Assembly: GCF_000737765.1 (NCBI RefSeq)
Contig: NZ_JPRI01000013.1
Span: forward strand, 1 to 64,000
DNA: 64,000 nucleotides
Source: Chryseobacterium vrystaatense
GTDB lineage: Bacteria; Bacteroidota; Bacteroidia; Flavobacteriales; Weeksellaceae
Direction of reading: 5' to 3'
Below the pieces are notes generated by a model that saw only the letters and a program-made list of their open reading frames with translations, was not told the DNA's origin and did not search any database. Within the stretch, counting starts at the first letter, position 1. Every line of letters begins with the position of its first letter. Shown here in pieces: positions 43,611 through 51,733 of this stretch. The position numbers and the translations under genes are program-made.

Positions 43611-44039
43611 TTACTTTTTCTTGATTGGATGTTTCCCCCCACCAAGCCACTCACCTGTTATTAACCAAATTTCATAATGATATAACCATTCTATGGTCCA
43701 TGGAATTATAGTGTTTGATAACAACTTCGTTTTATTCCATCCTCTATCATCAAAATAGTAAAGACAAAGCCTTTGCTTCTGCTGATCATAAACATGCTCT
43801 AATTTTGTTTTTCCTTCAGCAAGAGGCAATTTGACAGGATCAATTACAAATACATCAGGCCCATTATCTTTGTCGAATATAATTTTTATTTTATAAGAAT
43901 TTCCTAATGGTGATGATTTCAAATAACCTATCCATATAAAACTTTTTGCTCCTAGTTTTGAGTCTTCTGCATGATATAATCTTTTTAAAGAAACAAATTG
44001 TTCTATAACTGACAGTTTTCTCGGTTTAATCCAATCCAT
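43611..44039 (-). CDS. CBASS E2-like conjugation protein
   Basis: This encodes about 142 residues from ATG 44039 ('MDWIKPRKLSVIEQF'); an ATG three codons upstream is equally good. Either overlaps the end of the CD-NTase gene, implying translational coupling. The sequence 'KTKLEHVYDQQKQRLCLYYF' (candidate active Cys about 92) and the end 'WTIEWLYHYEIWLITGEWLG' match the stand-alone E2-like proteins of short type II CBASS. These act without E1 or JAB partners and modify or prime the CD-NTase. No E1 or Cap3 protease gene is present nearby. Confidence 0.78.
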   Translation of the reverse strand: MDWIKPRKLSVIEQFVSLKRLYHAEDSKLGAKSFIWIGYLKSSPLGNSYKIKIIFDKDNGPDVFVIDPVKLPLAEGKTKLEHVYDQQKQRLCLYYFDDRGWNKTKLLSNTIIPWTIEWLYHYEIWLITGEWLGGGKHPIKKK

Positions 44040-45303
44040 AAAAATCATGAGGTTTAACTTTAGTAATATCATTAACCTCTTTTGTAGCCATTCCAATTAT
44101 ACCAAGTGATCTGCTGATAGTATTTTTATTTTCTTCGGTCAATATTCTCATTTCATTTCCAAGTTGATTAAACGCATCTTGCACCGGTCTTTTCCCAAAT
44201 GAAGAAGATAGTGATTCTGAAATATTCTGTAAACCTGTTTTATTCTCAGCATCGCGGAGATCTATTTTTAACTGCTCTAACCAACGATAAAAATTGTCTC
44301 GACGGTAAGAATTATCATCATTCCATCTATCTGCAAAATTTTCCGCAATATTTACAGGATTAGATATCCATTCTACTTCTTTTCCGTACTCAGGTATGTA
44401 TTTGAATTCTATTTCATCACTCATACCATTGATTATACCCCACATGGCATCGAGTAAATTAGATTCACCTCTATATGCTCTTGCCGCTAAGGTTGTGATA
44501 ATACAAGAGATCGGTTTTTGTTTTCTAATATCATCATTTTGCTCCTTAGAAAAATAAACATCTCTGTGCCTTTTGAGAAGTTGTACAACCCTCTGTAACG
44601 GCAACCTTTCTTCTTGGTAATCCGGAGTTGGTTTTACCGACTCATTTAAGGAATATAAATTTTTGAACTGATTACCGACTAACAGAGCCCTTTTCATAAA
44701 CCATTTTGCGTAGCCATACGGATTACTTTGCAACCACTCTTCAGGAAATGTTGATACAAAATAATTGCTTTTTTCTTTGTCGGTAATACTAATCTGAAGC
44801 TCTTGGTAATTTTCATTTGTCAAATTATTGAAGGCGCTTTCAAGAAGTAATGAATATCCATTAGCAACTACTGCTGGCAGAATATCCATATGATACCTTT
44901 GATTGGCCAAACCCTCTTCACGATATTTCAGGGTCCAGCACCTTCTTCCCTCTTTATCCAACAAATTCGCATAGGTTCCATGAGCCTTCAAATGATCTCC
45001 CACAGCCTTTTTCAAGTGATATTGTGTCCAATTAATCTTTTTCCTTTTGAACTCACAAACAACATCTAAGTCAATGTCTCCGTCTTCTTCAATAGATTGA
45101 ATTGTTGTTCCAATAATAAAAGAACCTTGTGGTTTTACATAAGGTTCATAATCTGCAAGAGGTGAAGATTCCGACGACAAATACTTACCTACAGCTTTGT
45201 AACTTTGCACTGCTGCTTCATGCTGAGTTCTGGTAATACTTAAATTTGTTGATAATTTATTCAACAAATCTTCAAACTGAGTTTTCTGAATTTCTACTAA
45301 CAT
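44026..45303 (-). CDS. CBASS CD-NTase (DncV/cGAS-like nucleotidyltransferase)
   Basis: This 425-residue enzyme has the nucleotidyltransferase signature: GS motif 'PQGSFIIGTTI' at Gly60-Ser61, the catalytic acids in 'DGDIDLDVVCEF' (Asp78, Asp80) and a third acid, Asp140, in 'YHMDILPAV'. The rest is the helical OAS1-like domain. On phage infection it makes a cyclic oligonucleotide that activates the SAVED effector. It is the first gene of the operon. The product and clade cannot be read with certainty from the sequence. Confidence 0.93.
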   Translation of the reverse strand: MLVEIQKTQFEDLLNKLSTNLSITRTQHEAAVQSYKAVGKYLSSESSPLADYEPYVKPQGSFIIGTTIQSIEEDGDIDLDVVCEFKRKKINWTQYHLKKAVGDHLKAHGTYANLLDKEGRRCWTLKYREEGLANQRYHMDILPAVVANGYSLLLESAFNNLTNENYQELQISITDKEKSNYFVSTFPEEWLQSNPYGYAKWFMKRALLVGNQFKNLYSLNESVKPTPDYQEERLPLQRVVQLLKRHRDVYFSKEQNDDIRKQKPISCIITTLAARAYRGESNLLDAMWGIINGMSDEIEFKYIPEYGKEVEWISNPVNIAENFADRWNDDNSYRRDNFYRWLEQLKIDLRDAENKTGLQNISESLSSSFGKRPVQDAFNQLGNEMRILTEENKNTISRSLGIIGMATKEVNDITKVKPHDFYGLD

Positions 45304-45468
45304 TGATTTTATAAATTTGATTATACATTCTGAGGCACCTCCTATGTCATATATAGCAGTATTGCTCCATCTGCATGAAGTTTAATTTTAACAGCTTGCG
45401 GAGCTATTATTCCCGAGAATGAAATCGAATTTGTGAAAAAGAAATATTATAGTACTTTTGTATCACAA

Positions 45469-45548
45469 AAAGTGGTTTGCATTCTAACAAAACCACTTTA
45501 CATCTAGTGTTTACAGAAGTCCTATCGGTCAGAGGTTAGGACTTCTGT
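45469..45548. promoter_or_regulatory. two inverted repeats upstream of the CBASS operon
   Basis: AAAGTGGTTT (45469-45478) is a perfect complement of AAACCACTTT (45490-45499). Next to it ACAGAAGTCCTA (45513-45524) is a perfect complement of TAGGACTTCTGT (45537-45548). The second may terminate the minus-strand gene at 45601. The first could be an operator of the CBASS operon, whose start is 166 bp away. The remaining gap 45304-45600 has no gene. Confidence 0.5.
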
Positions 45549-45600
45549 CTTTTATCAACTCAAAGTATTCGTATTTCAAGTTGAAATTTTAATATTTTAA

Positions 45601-45840
45601 TTATTTTTTACCATTAGACTGAGACAAAACAGAAGCAGCTAATGACTTTGTTAATTCGCTGTACTTATTACTTTGTAAAACTTTTGACGCAACACTTTCC
45701 ATATTTCCACTCGTCTGGTTGTTAGTATGCGACTGTGATAATACCGATCCCGCTAAACTTTTTGAAATATCAGATGCATTAGCATTTTTTAAAGTTTCTG
45801 AGGCAATTTTAGACAAGCCGTCTGATGATTGTTTTTTATT
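45601..45840 (-). CDS. small two-repeat protein of unknown function
   Basis: This encodes 79 residues from ATG 45840 ('MNKKQSSDGLSK'); a longer in-frame start adds 15 residues with no support. It has two copies of a roughly 32-residue unit, each of the form 'ASxxLxx...S(D/E)(I/L)(S/T)KSLA(G/A)SVLSQS'. Similar small Ala/Ser-rich proteins occur widely in bacteria without known function. The protein is hydrophilic and probably helical. It is followed by the stem at 45513-45548. Confidence 0.62.
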   Translation of the reverse strand, partial: NKKQSSDGLSKIASETLKNANASDISKSLAGSVLSQSHTNNQTSGNMESVASKVLQSNKYSELTKSLAASVLSQSNGKK

Positions 45841-45986
45841 CATAATTTTTTTCTTTGTTATACAAAGATACGACAATTTTTCCAATCTACATAATAAAAT
45901 ATTTTATTTCAATATATTTTTATAATATCTAATTAAAATATATTTATATAGGTCGTTATAATAAAATAATCAATTAAAAATATAAA

Positions 45987-46670
45987 CTAAATCATTTTAT
46001 TTAATCTGGATAACACTTTTTCTAATATTGCCTTCTCCTCCAACTTGCTTTGCTTTTCTTTCACTGTCTTACGCTTTTTCTCAGCTTCAAAAATTAGAGC
46101 TTCTAAATCTAGCTTAAAACTTACGTAGAAGCCTCGTGTATATCTACTATAAGTCTTTAAACTCCAGTTATGTTTTAGTTCAGTTTTAATTTTTTTTGTT
46201 TGATATTCGTTGCTATATTTTTGGATCTTAGGGTCTAAGTCTGATATTTCCTTGGATTTAGACTCTCCGCTCATTCTAGATAGCCAATATTTATTATCAA
46301 CTTTACTATATGTCTTTTTGCCTAAAATGCTTTTAATCGCTAAAAAGCCTAACAAAGTCACTTTTTCAAACTCTGATTTTTCATTATCTCGGTATTCCAA
46401 AAAAACATCTAGGTTCAAGCCGCACTTTGGGGCGTTATGGGAATTTTCATATAAACGACGCCCTTCTCTAAATGCCAGTTCCGTGTCAAGTAAATTTATC
46501 TCATAAAATGATGCACTAGACTTGAATTTATCGAGTTCTCCACCAAGGTCTAAGCTAATAGAATGCTGATATAGTGAATAGTAGGAAACATTGTCTAGAC
46601 AAGCTTTACTATCTGTTAGAAATCCCTTAAGAAGAGTTATCGGAAAATTAAAATATTTAGGTGTATCCAA
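45987..46670 (-). CDS. hypothetical 227-residue protein
   Basis: No domain is recognised. The N-terminal half contains 'YFNFPITLLKGFLTDSKACL' and 'GRRLYENSH'; the C-terminal 50 residues are a charged coiled coil ('EKKRKTVKEKQSKLEEKAIL'). It is soluble, with no signal peptide. It lies alone between the small two-repeat gene and HigBA, all on the minus strand, in a stretch of accessory genes. It could belong with the polymerase-like gene at 47620 as plasmid or satellite functions, but nothing in the sequence proves this. Confidence 0.6.
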   Translation of the reverse strand: MDTPKYFNFPITLLKGFLTDSKACLDNVSYYSLYQHSISLDLGGELDKFKSSASFYEINLLDTELAFREGRRLYENSHNAPKCGLNLDVFLEYRDNEKSEFEKVTLLGFLAIKSILGKKTYSKVDNKYWLSRMSGESKSKEISDLDPKIQKYSNEYQTKKIKTELKHNWSLKTYSRYTRGFYVSFKLDLEALIFEAEKKRKTVKEKQSKLEEKAILEKVLSRLNKMI

Positions 46671-46831
46671 AACGATTTTTTTAAAATTAAATATATGTTT
46701 TACAGTGGTTTAGATCTCATATGGATCAAAGGCTCATCTATTTGCTGTAGTAGAATATATATTCTGCTAAATTCATTTTAATATAGCTTGTTTTATGTAT
46801 TTCATCAGAGCCAACAGACTATTTATAATTA

Positions 46832-46861
46832 TTAAAAAACTCTACTAATTACAGTAGAGTT
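46832..46861 (-). terminator. terminator of the HigBA operon
   Basis: AACTCTACT (46839-46847) pairs with AGTAGAGTT (46853-46861). On the minus strand the stem is followed by a T-run. It lies 9 bp after the higA stop. Confidence 0.8.
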
Positions 46862-46870
46862 GATGGTTAT

Positions 46871-47227
46871 CTAATATTCTTGTACTAGTACATCTGCTGA
46901 AATATGTAATTCATGACTTAATTTCCTTATTTGCGGTAGGTTTAATTTTCTCTTGCCAGATAATATCTCAGATTTTCTTGAAGCACCTAGAATCTTACTT
47001 AAAAATGCTTCTCCCTTACCCATTTGATCTAAACGAAATTTAATAGCTTCTATTGGATTCGGTTTATCAATTGGATAATTTACTTCTTCATAGCCTTTAA
47101 CTAAAATTGAAAGAATTTCCAGTTCATCAGATTCTTTAGAGTCAACTTGTAAATCTGTTTGCATTAAGGTATAAATTCTCTCTAAATAGCTTTCGTATTG
47201 TTCTTCAGTTTTAATCAGTTTTAACAT
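46871..47227 (-). CDS. higA: HigA-type antitoxin
   Basis: This encodes 118 residues from ATG 47227 ('MLKLIKTEEQYESYL'), chosen because it overlaps the toxin stop by 17 bp and matches the usual HigA N-terminus; a longer frame adds 16 residues. A helical neutralising N-terminal half is followed by a helix-turn-helix near the C-terminus ('LSKILGASRKSEILSGKRKL', 'LPQIRKLSHELHIS'). It binds the HigB toxin and represses its own promoter. The toxin-first gene order is typical of higBA. Confidence 0.85.
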   Translation of the reverse strand: MLKLIKTEEQYESYLERIYTLMQTDLQVDSKESDELEILSILVKGYEEVNYPIDKPNPIEAIKFRLDQMGKGEAFLSKILGASRKSEILSGKRKLNLPQIRKLSHELHISADVLVQEY

Positions 47228-47528
47228 ATTCAATTTTTTCAGCGTCAATTTTATCATATTCTGTATGAGTACCAAACCAAACGATAAATACTACTTTTAG
47301 TCGATACTCAATATCTACAATAAGTCGATAAGTGTTACCATGGATATTAAAAACCACTCTCTTACTGTTAATTATAGATGCATTACCATACTGAACTTTC
47401 AATTCATTTGGATTGTTCCATTCGGCTGCTAAACATTCATCGTACCAAGCTAACAAAGGCTGTTCCGACTTTGAAAATTTTTCGATATATGATTTTAACG
47501 TTTTGACAGCTATAATTCTCATAAACAA
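47211..47528 (-). CDS. higB: HigB-type mRNA interferase toxin
   Basis: This 105-residue RelE-superfamily toxin has a start at 47528 or, more likely, at the next Met (47522, 'MRIIAVKTLKSYIEK'). Family marks are 'LLAWYDECLAAEWNNPNELK' and the C-terminal 'VFIVWFGTHTEYDKID', with the basic strand 'NTYRLIVDIEYRLKVV'. It cleaves ribosome-associated mRNA when freed from HigA. It is the first gene of the pair, divergent from the polymerase-like gene, with about 90 bp between them holding both promoters. Confidence 0.87.
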   Translation of the reverse strand: MFMRIIAVKTLKSYIEKFSKSEQPLLAWYDECLAAEWNNPNELKVQYGNASIINSKRVVFNIHGNTYRLIVDIEYRLKVVFIVWFGTHTEYDKIDAEKIEYVKTD

Positions 47529-47619
47529 ATATACAAAAATATTACCAATTTGGTAATATTAAAAATAATAAAATCTTTTTTTTTAGTTTTCAGAAATTAG
47601 TATTTTTCATAAAAAAATT

Positions 47620-49026
47620 ATGGAAGAATACTACATAGCAATACCAACATCACTAAATCTAGAGCAGAGACTATCCAAATTCTCTCCAGATTTTGCATTC
47701 AGTAAAGATTATTGCTACTACTTTTTAGCAGAGTTAATCAGAGAATCCTTCAAAAAAAATACAAATGAAAACACTGATATTAATGCAATAATTAATTATT
47801 TTATTCCAAGGGCTTCTACTTTGATGCAGAGATTGTACAGGAGATCAAAACAGCATTTAGATTATCTATACGAGAGCTTTCACGGTGAAGGACCAATGTT
47901 ACATCGAATGAATTATGAAGCCGGCCGGTCCTATTCTTATCGATTGCCAAAATATTACTGGGGAGATGGTCAGATGAAAATAATAAGCATTAGGGAGAAG
48001 GCGCTTGTAAAAAAAATACAGAAAAATACAAAAGTTACTATACATAATCAGGTTAGGAAAAAAATTGATTTTCTACGGGGTTATTTTGATTTGAAATTGT
48101 TTGAGCTTGACCATCAATCTGCTTTAATAGACATCTATGTTGATTACAAGAGTACTGGAAACTATAAAAAATATCTTTCAAACGTATTAAAAGTAGTAGA
48201 CTTTAAAAACGGATATTTCCCATTTTATCATAAACCTAATACAGACGGCAGATTACATACCGCTATAACTACTTTTCCTAAGATATGTAGAAAGCACTTA
48301 AAATATGACAACGAAAGTTTAGCAGAAGTAGATTTATCGGCTTCAATCCCTTTTTTTCTATCATATTTGCTCGATTTAACGGTAAATTCGGCTTCTTTAT
48401 CTCTTTCTACAACTAAACCAGTACAATCCCAGATCAATAACCCAGCCATACAATCCCTTTATATGTTAGTAAAATCTTCTGTATCCCTTTCTAGCAAAGA
48501 GGTTGCGGATTTCAAGGAGCTTGTATTAAATGATAAAGTATATGATCACTTTATGTTTAAGTTTTTAAATATGCCTGGCTTTGCAACCGACTATGAAAAT
48601 AGAAATGAGAAAGCTTTTGATGGAGATATTATAGACTTAAGAAAATACAGTAAGGGAAAGCTTCTTTCAATGCTTTTTGCAAAAAATTCTCAGTATCAAC
48701 AAGAACAAGCAATATTTTCTGAAGAATTTCCAACTATACACAAATTTGTAAAAGCATTTAAAAGTATGAAGGTAAAAGGAGTAAAGACCACACATGTACA
48801 TAAAAGATTATCTTATCTCTTATTTCAAATAGAGTCTTATTTTATGTTAAAGATTATAGCTCGTGAAATAAATGTCAAACATAAAAGGAAAATACCTTTA
48901 TTTACGCTTCACGACTGCATAGTTGCCCGGGAATCTGATATTGAAAAAGTACATGAAGAAGTTCACGCAATTTTTATGCGTGAAATTGGATATGCACCAA
49001 ACTTAAAAGTAACATACTGGGTATGA
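47620..49026 (+). CDS. divergent single-subunit polymerase with family-A-like motifs
   Basis: I recognise no named family for this 468-residue protein, but three motifs line up in order with the palm and fingers of DNA polymerase A/T7 RNA polymerase. Motif A is 'DGRLHTAITTFPKICRKHL' then 'LAEVDLSASIPFFLSYLL' (Asp238). Motif B is 'RKYSKGKLLSMLFA' (Arg341, Lys345) followed by 'FSEEFPTIHKFVKAFK', like the O helix and 'YPGV' segment. Motif C is 'IPLFTLHDCIVARES' (His431-Asp432, compare VHDE). The N-terminal 200 residues are unassigned, and no 3'-5' exonuclease motifs are evident. It may replicate or transcribe a small element. Activity is inferred from motifs only. Confidence 0.6.
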   Translation: MEEYYIAIPTSLNLEQRLSKFSPDFAFSKDYCYYFLAELIRESFKKNTNENTDINAIINYFIPRASTLMQRLYRRSKQHLDYLYESFHGEGPMLHRMNYEAGRSYSYRLPKYYWGDGQMKIISIREKALVKKIQKNTKVTIHNQVRKKIDFLRGYFDLKLFELDHQSALIDIYVDYKSTGNYKKYLSNVLKVVDFKNGYFPFYHKPNTDGRLHTAITTFPKICRKHLKYDNESLAEVDLSASIPFFLSYLLDLTVNSASLSLSTTKPVQSQINNPAIQSLYMLVKSSVSLSSKEVADFKELVLNDKVYDHFMFKFLNMPGFATDYENRNEKAFDGDIIDLRKYSKGKLLSMLFAKNSQYQQEQAIFSEEFPTIHKFVKAFKSMKVKGVKTTHVHKRLSYLLFQIESYFMLKIIAREINVKHKRKIPLFTLHDCIVARESDIEKVHEEVHAIFMREIGYAPNLKVTYWV

Positions 49027-49085
49027 TGGCTTAAATATTTTTGTAGCCAAAGATTACCCTGATAATAAAATACCGAGTTTACCAA

Positions 49086-49119
49086 AAAAATAAGCAGCAT
49101 TAAAATACTGCTTATTTTT
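49086..49119. terminator. bidirectional terminator
   Basis: AAAAATAAGCAG (49086-49097) pairs perfectly with CTGCTTATTTTT (49108-49119). It lies between the convergent polymerase-like gene and the small minus-strand gene. Confidence 0.85.
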
Positions 49120-49415
49120 CATAGCTTACTCATTATTTGTCTGCAGTCGTTCAAATATTGATCTTCCGATGAAGTTCTGCTCTGATTAGCTTCATAATAT
49201 TGAATTAATGCTTGAATCGTAGATGGTACAAATTTGTCATATTCTACGTACCATGTTGCACTCGAACCTTGTCGAGGGTAGTTGTCATTCCATCTTTTAC
49301 CCATTTTATCAGGGGTATTTTCAAATTTTCCAAAGATGACAGAATATATTCCATCATCAAATAAAATTTTTATATTACTCCATTTTTTAGGAGTTACATT
49401 AATAGCATTTGGCAT
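49119..49415 (-). CDS. hypothetical 98-residue protein
   Basis: No known domain is seen. The sequence has features of a compact beta-rich fold with a well-structured core: 'GIYSVIFGKFENTPDKMGKR', 'RQGSSATWYVEYDKF', then a helix 'PSTIQALIQYYEAN'. It has one Cys near the C-terminus and no signal peptide. It is a single gene with the shared terminator at its end. The ordered composition suggests a real protein. Confidence 0.6.
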   Translation of the reverse strand: MPNAINVTPKKWSNIKILFDDGIYSVIFGKFENTPDKMGKRWNDNYPRQGSSATWYVEYDKFVPSTIQALIQYYEANQSRTSSEDQYLNDCRQIMSKL

Positions 49416-49553
49416 ATTTATAAATTTTATAGCTAGCTGCAGCTAGTTGTGATTTAGATCAAAGATATGCGTTTTTATTTATTTTTATTATTTTTATTAA
49501 CATCTGCTTTCTCGGTAAGTATGCATCATATATAAGGAGCTATTTTAAATTAG

Positions 49554-49838
49554 TTATTTTTTAATTCCCATTTCTTTTATTTCTTCATCCGTATGATTGT
49601 TAAGAATTTTAGCATATCTGTAAAATGTTGCTCTGGTCAAGCCTAGTGGTTTATAAATTTCTTCCGGAGCCAAAGTCGGATTTTTATAAACAGACCTCAT
49701 AACTAACAATTTGGAAATTGTTTCTTTTTTATAGCCCTTAGGCCTGCCTCCCAATCTACCCCTTGCTCTTGCAGATTGCAATCCTGCGTTAGTTCTCTCT
49801 CTTATTAGCTCTCGTTCATATTCAGCCAGAGAAGCCAT
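49554..49838 (-). pseudogene. serine recombinase lacking its catalytic domain
   Basis: These 94 residues begin at 'ASLAEYERELIRERTNAGLQ', the long helix of Hin/TnpR-type resolvase-invertases. They continue through the 'GRLGGRPKGYKKETISK' linker and the helix-turn-helix ('LTRATFYRYAKIL'). The N-terminal catalytic domain with the active Ser (about 110 residues) is missing. Directly upstream the sequence changes to ATCGTTTT(G)TGAGA, the first copy of the direct repeat found five more times to the right. An in-frame stop lies just before the new ATG. The remnant could still be made as a DNA-binding fragment. Confidence 0.85.
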
Positions 49839-49858
49839 CGTTTTGTGAGACTATTTAA
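49837..49858 (+). repeat. module direct repeat, copy 1
   Basis: ATCGTTTTGTGAGACTATTT. It abuts the break point of the serine recombinase gene. Confidence 0.8.
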
Positions 49859-49924
49859 TTTGTTAATCTTTTTAAATCAGTTTGTACCTTCTTCATTGAA
49901 ACTCGTCAAAACATTTTTCCAAAT

Positions 49925-50287
49925 TCAGACAAAAAAGTGTCCTTCATTCCCAGCAATCATAAGAATTTGCTGTATGTTTAGCATTAGAACTTGTATAAAG
50001 CGATTTTGAACAGGCTCCACTAGATTACCATTTTCAAGATAACCAAATCGATGCTCACCTTCCCTGCCAAAGACAAAAACATATTGTTTTGCCGTTTCAA
50101 AATATTCTGGAGAAATTTGTGGCTCAGTGCTGACAGCTACTTTAAAGATAAACCCATTTGCTTCTTCGGTATCTATATTAGATATTTCAATATCTTCAGG
50201 TGCAGATACAATTAATACCTTCATTTTATATTCACAGTCAGCCACCAAATATGTGTATTCAAAAGATTTATTTGTAAATTCAGTCAT
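49925..50287 (-). CDS. hypothetical 120-residue protein
   Basis: Not recognised. It is soluble with an alternating beta pattern in residues 8-70 ('FEYTYLVADCEYKMKVLIVS') and a helical end ('FIQVLMLNIQQILMIAG'). There is no signal peptide. It is the only gene between direct-repeat copies 1 and 2. The codon pattern and clean start favour a real gene. Confidence 0.55.
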   Translation of the reverse strand: MTEFTNKSFEYTYLVADCEYKMKVLIVSAPEDIEISNIDTEEANGFIFKVAVSTEPQISPEYFETAKQYVFVFGREGEHRFGYLENGNLVEPVQNRFIQVLMLNIQQILMIAGNEGHFFV

Positions 50288-50450
50288 AATATTTTTATTT
50301 AGAATTAAATTGATGAATCCTAAAATACAATTTATATCCCTAATACTTCGTAAAAAAATTAATTATCATTTTTTTGAGATTGTTTTAGTTATATAATCAT
50401 TATAACTAATATATTTAAATGATTAATAGCAACTTGCTACTTTAAAAACA

Positions 50451-50467
50451 CACCAAACATTCAGCAA
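50451..50467 (+). repeat. isolated copy of the second iteron
   Basis: CACCAAACATTCAGCAA is identical to units of the array at 19954-20296, yet 30 kb away and 12 bp before direct-repeat copy 2. Confidence 0.85.
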
Positions 50468-50478
50468 TTTAAAATCTA

Positions 50479-50500
50479 ATCGTTTTTTGAGATTTTATTA
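50479..50500 (+). repeat. module direct repeat, copy 2
   Basis: ATCGTTTTTTGAGATTTTAT. It lies upstream of the minus-strand gene at 49925 and beyond the end of the kinase gene at 50624. Confidence 0.85.
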
Positions 50501-50623
50501 TTATCTGAAAATATACTATTTCACCAAATTTCATCAAACCCTATTGTAAAGAATGAAAAAAGAGATGAGATTTTATAAAAATATTGCAGAATCTATTGAT
50601 AAACTTTCTCTCAATATAAAATT

Positions 50624-51733
50624 TTATAATACAGCACGAAACGTAAAACATGTTTTATTTTCGTCTGAAGTAACAGATAGTAAGCCGTGATGTGCGTTTG
50701 CTATTTCTGATGAAATATATAACCCAAGTCCAAGACCATTTTGATTCGATTCAGTGCCTTCGCGGTGAAAAGGATTAAAAAGGTTTTTTATTGCTTCTTC
50801 CGGTATTTTTTGACCTCTGTTCGTGACTGAAATTTCCCAAAATTCATCATTAGCTTCGGCATCAAGAATGATAGGAGTATCAGATGCCCCGTGAGTTATA
50901 GCATTGGCAAGAAGATTGGAAACCAGTTGTGAAATGCGCCCCGGATCACATTCTATTGAATGATTAATTTTAAAATGAGATTCTATAATTCTTTCCGGCC
51001 AGGAAACTTTTAATTCATTGCTTACTTCATTGAGCAACTGTTCCAAATCAACAGTAACCGGATTAATTGAAATTCCACCGCCAAGTCTGCCACGAGCCAA
51101 ATCCATAATGTTGTTAATCATTTCATACATTCTTTTGGAGCTGGAATGTACTATACTCATTAACTTTTTGTCGCGTTCGCTTAATTCAGATCTTGTCAGC
51201 AGTTGAGCTGCACTCATAATACCTCCAAGCGGATTTCGAAGATCATGACCAAGTACTGCAATAAATTGTTCACGAATGACTGCCTGTTGCTGTTCAATAT
51301 TTAAGTTTGTTTCGGCTAATTTTTTGGCCATCTGTAGGTTTTCCTCATAAAGACGTCTGTCCGTTGCCTGAAATAAGGTGAAACGTAAAAAAAGAGGTTT
51401 ATTGTTTTCGTCTCTTCTTTCATACCCATTGATATAAACCGGAAACTTCCCCTTTCCAGTATCAGTGAGTTCAACTGATACTTCGTCAAAGTGTCCCTGT
51501 ATGCGAAGTAGCGGCCACAGATGGGTTTCAAAATATATTCTGCTACCTACTGAAAGTAAATCAGAAATACGTTTTCCAGTAAGCTGGTCGGGACTGCTGT
51601 TGAGCCAACGGGCTACACACATATTGATTCTGGTGATTTTCCCGTTTCCATCAGCGATCACAAATCCACATAATGAAGATTCGAAAAAGTCGTCAAAATC
51701 CTCTGAAAAATTATTCGATTGGCTATTAGTCAT
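50624..51733 (-). CDS. PAS-domain histidine kinase
   Basis: This 369-residue soluble kinase has an N-terminal PAS domain (about 12-130, 'SSLCGFVIADGNGKITRINM') and a short coiled coil. The dimerisation domain has the phospho-acceptor His in 'FIAVLGHDLRNPLGGIMSAA' (about 168), and the ATPase domain has N box 'LLANAITHG', 'NLFNPFHR' and 'GLGLGLYIS'. There are no membrane segments, so the signal is internal. Its start overlaps the end of the RsbQ-like hydrolase gene by 8 bp. The PAS domain probably senses the hydrolase or its product. Confidence 0.9.
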   Translation of the reverse strand: MTNSQSNNFSEDFDDFFESSLCGFVIADGNGKITRINMCVARWLNSSPDQLTGKRISDLLSVGSRIYFETHLWPLLRIQGHFDEVSVELTDTGKGKFPVYINGYERRDENNKPLFLRFTLFQATDRRLYEENLQMAKKLAETNLNIEQQQAVIREQFIAVLGHDLRNPLGGIMSAAQLLTRSELSERDKKLMSIVHSSSKRMYEMINNIMDLARGRLGGGISINPVTVDLEQLLNEVSNELKVSWPERIIESHFKINHSIECDPGRISQLVSNLLANAITHGASDTPIILDAEANDEFWEISVTNRGQKIPEEAIKNLFNPFHREGTESNQNGLGLGLYISSEIANAHHGLLSVTSDENKTCFTFRAVL

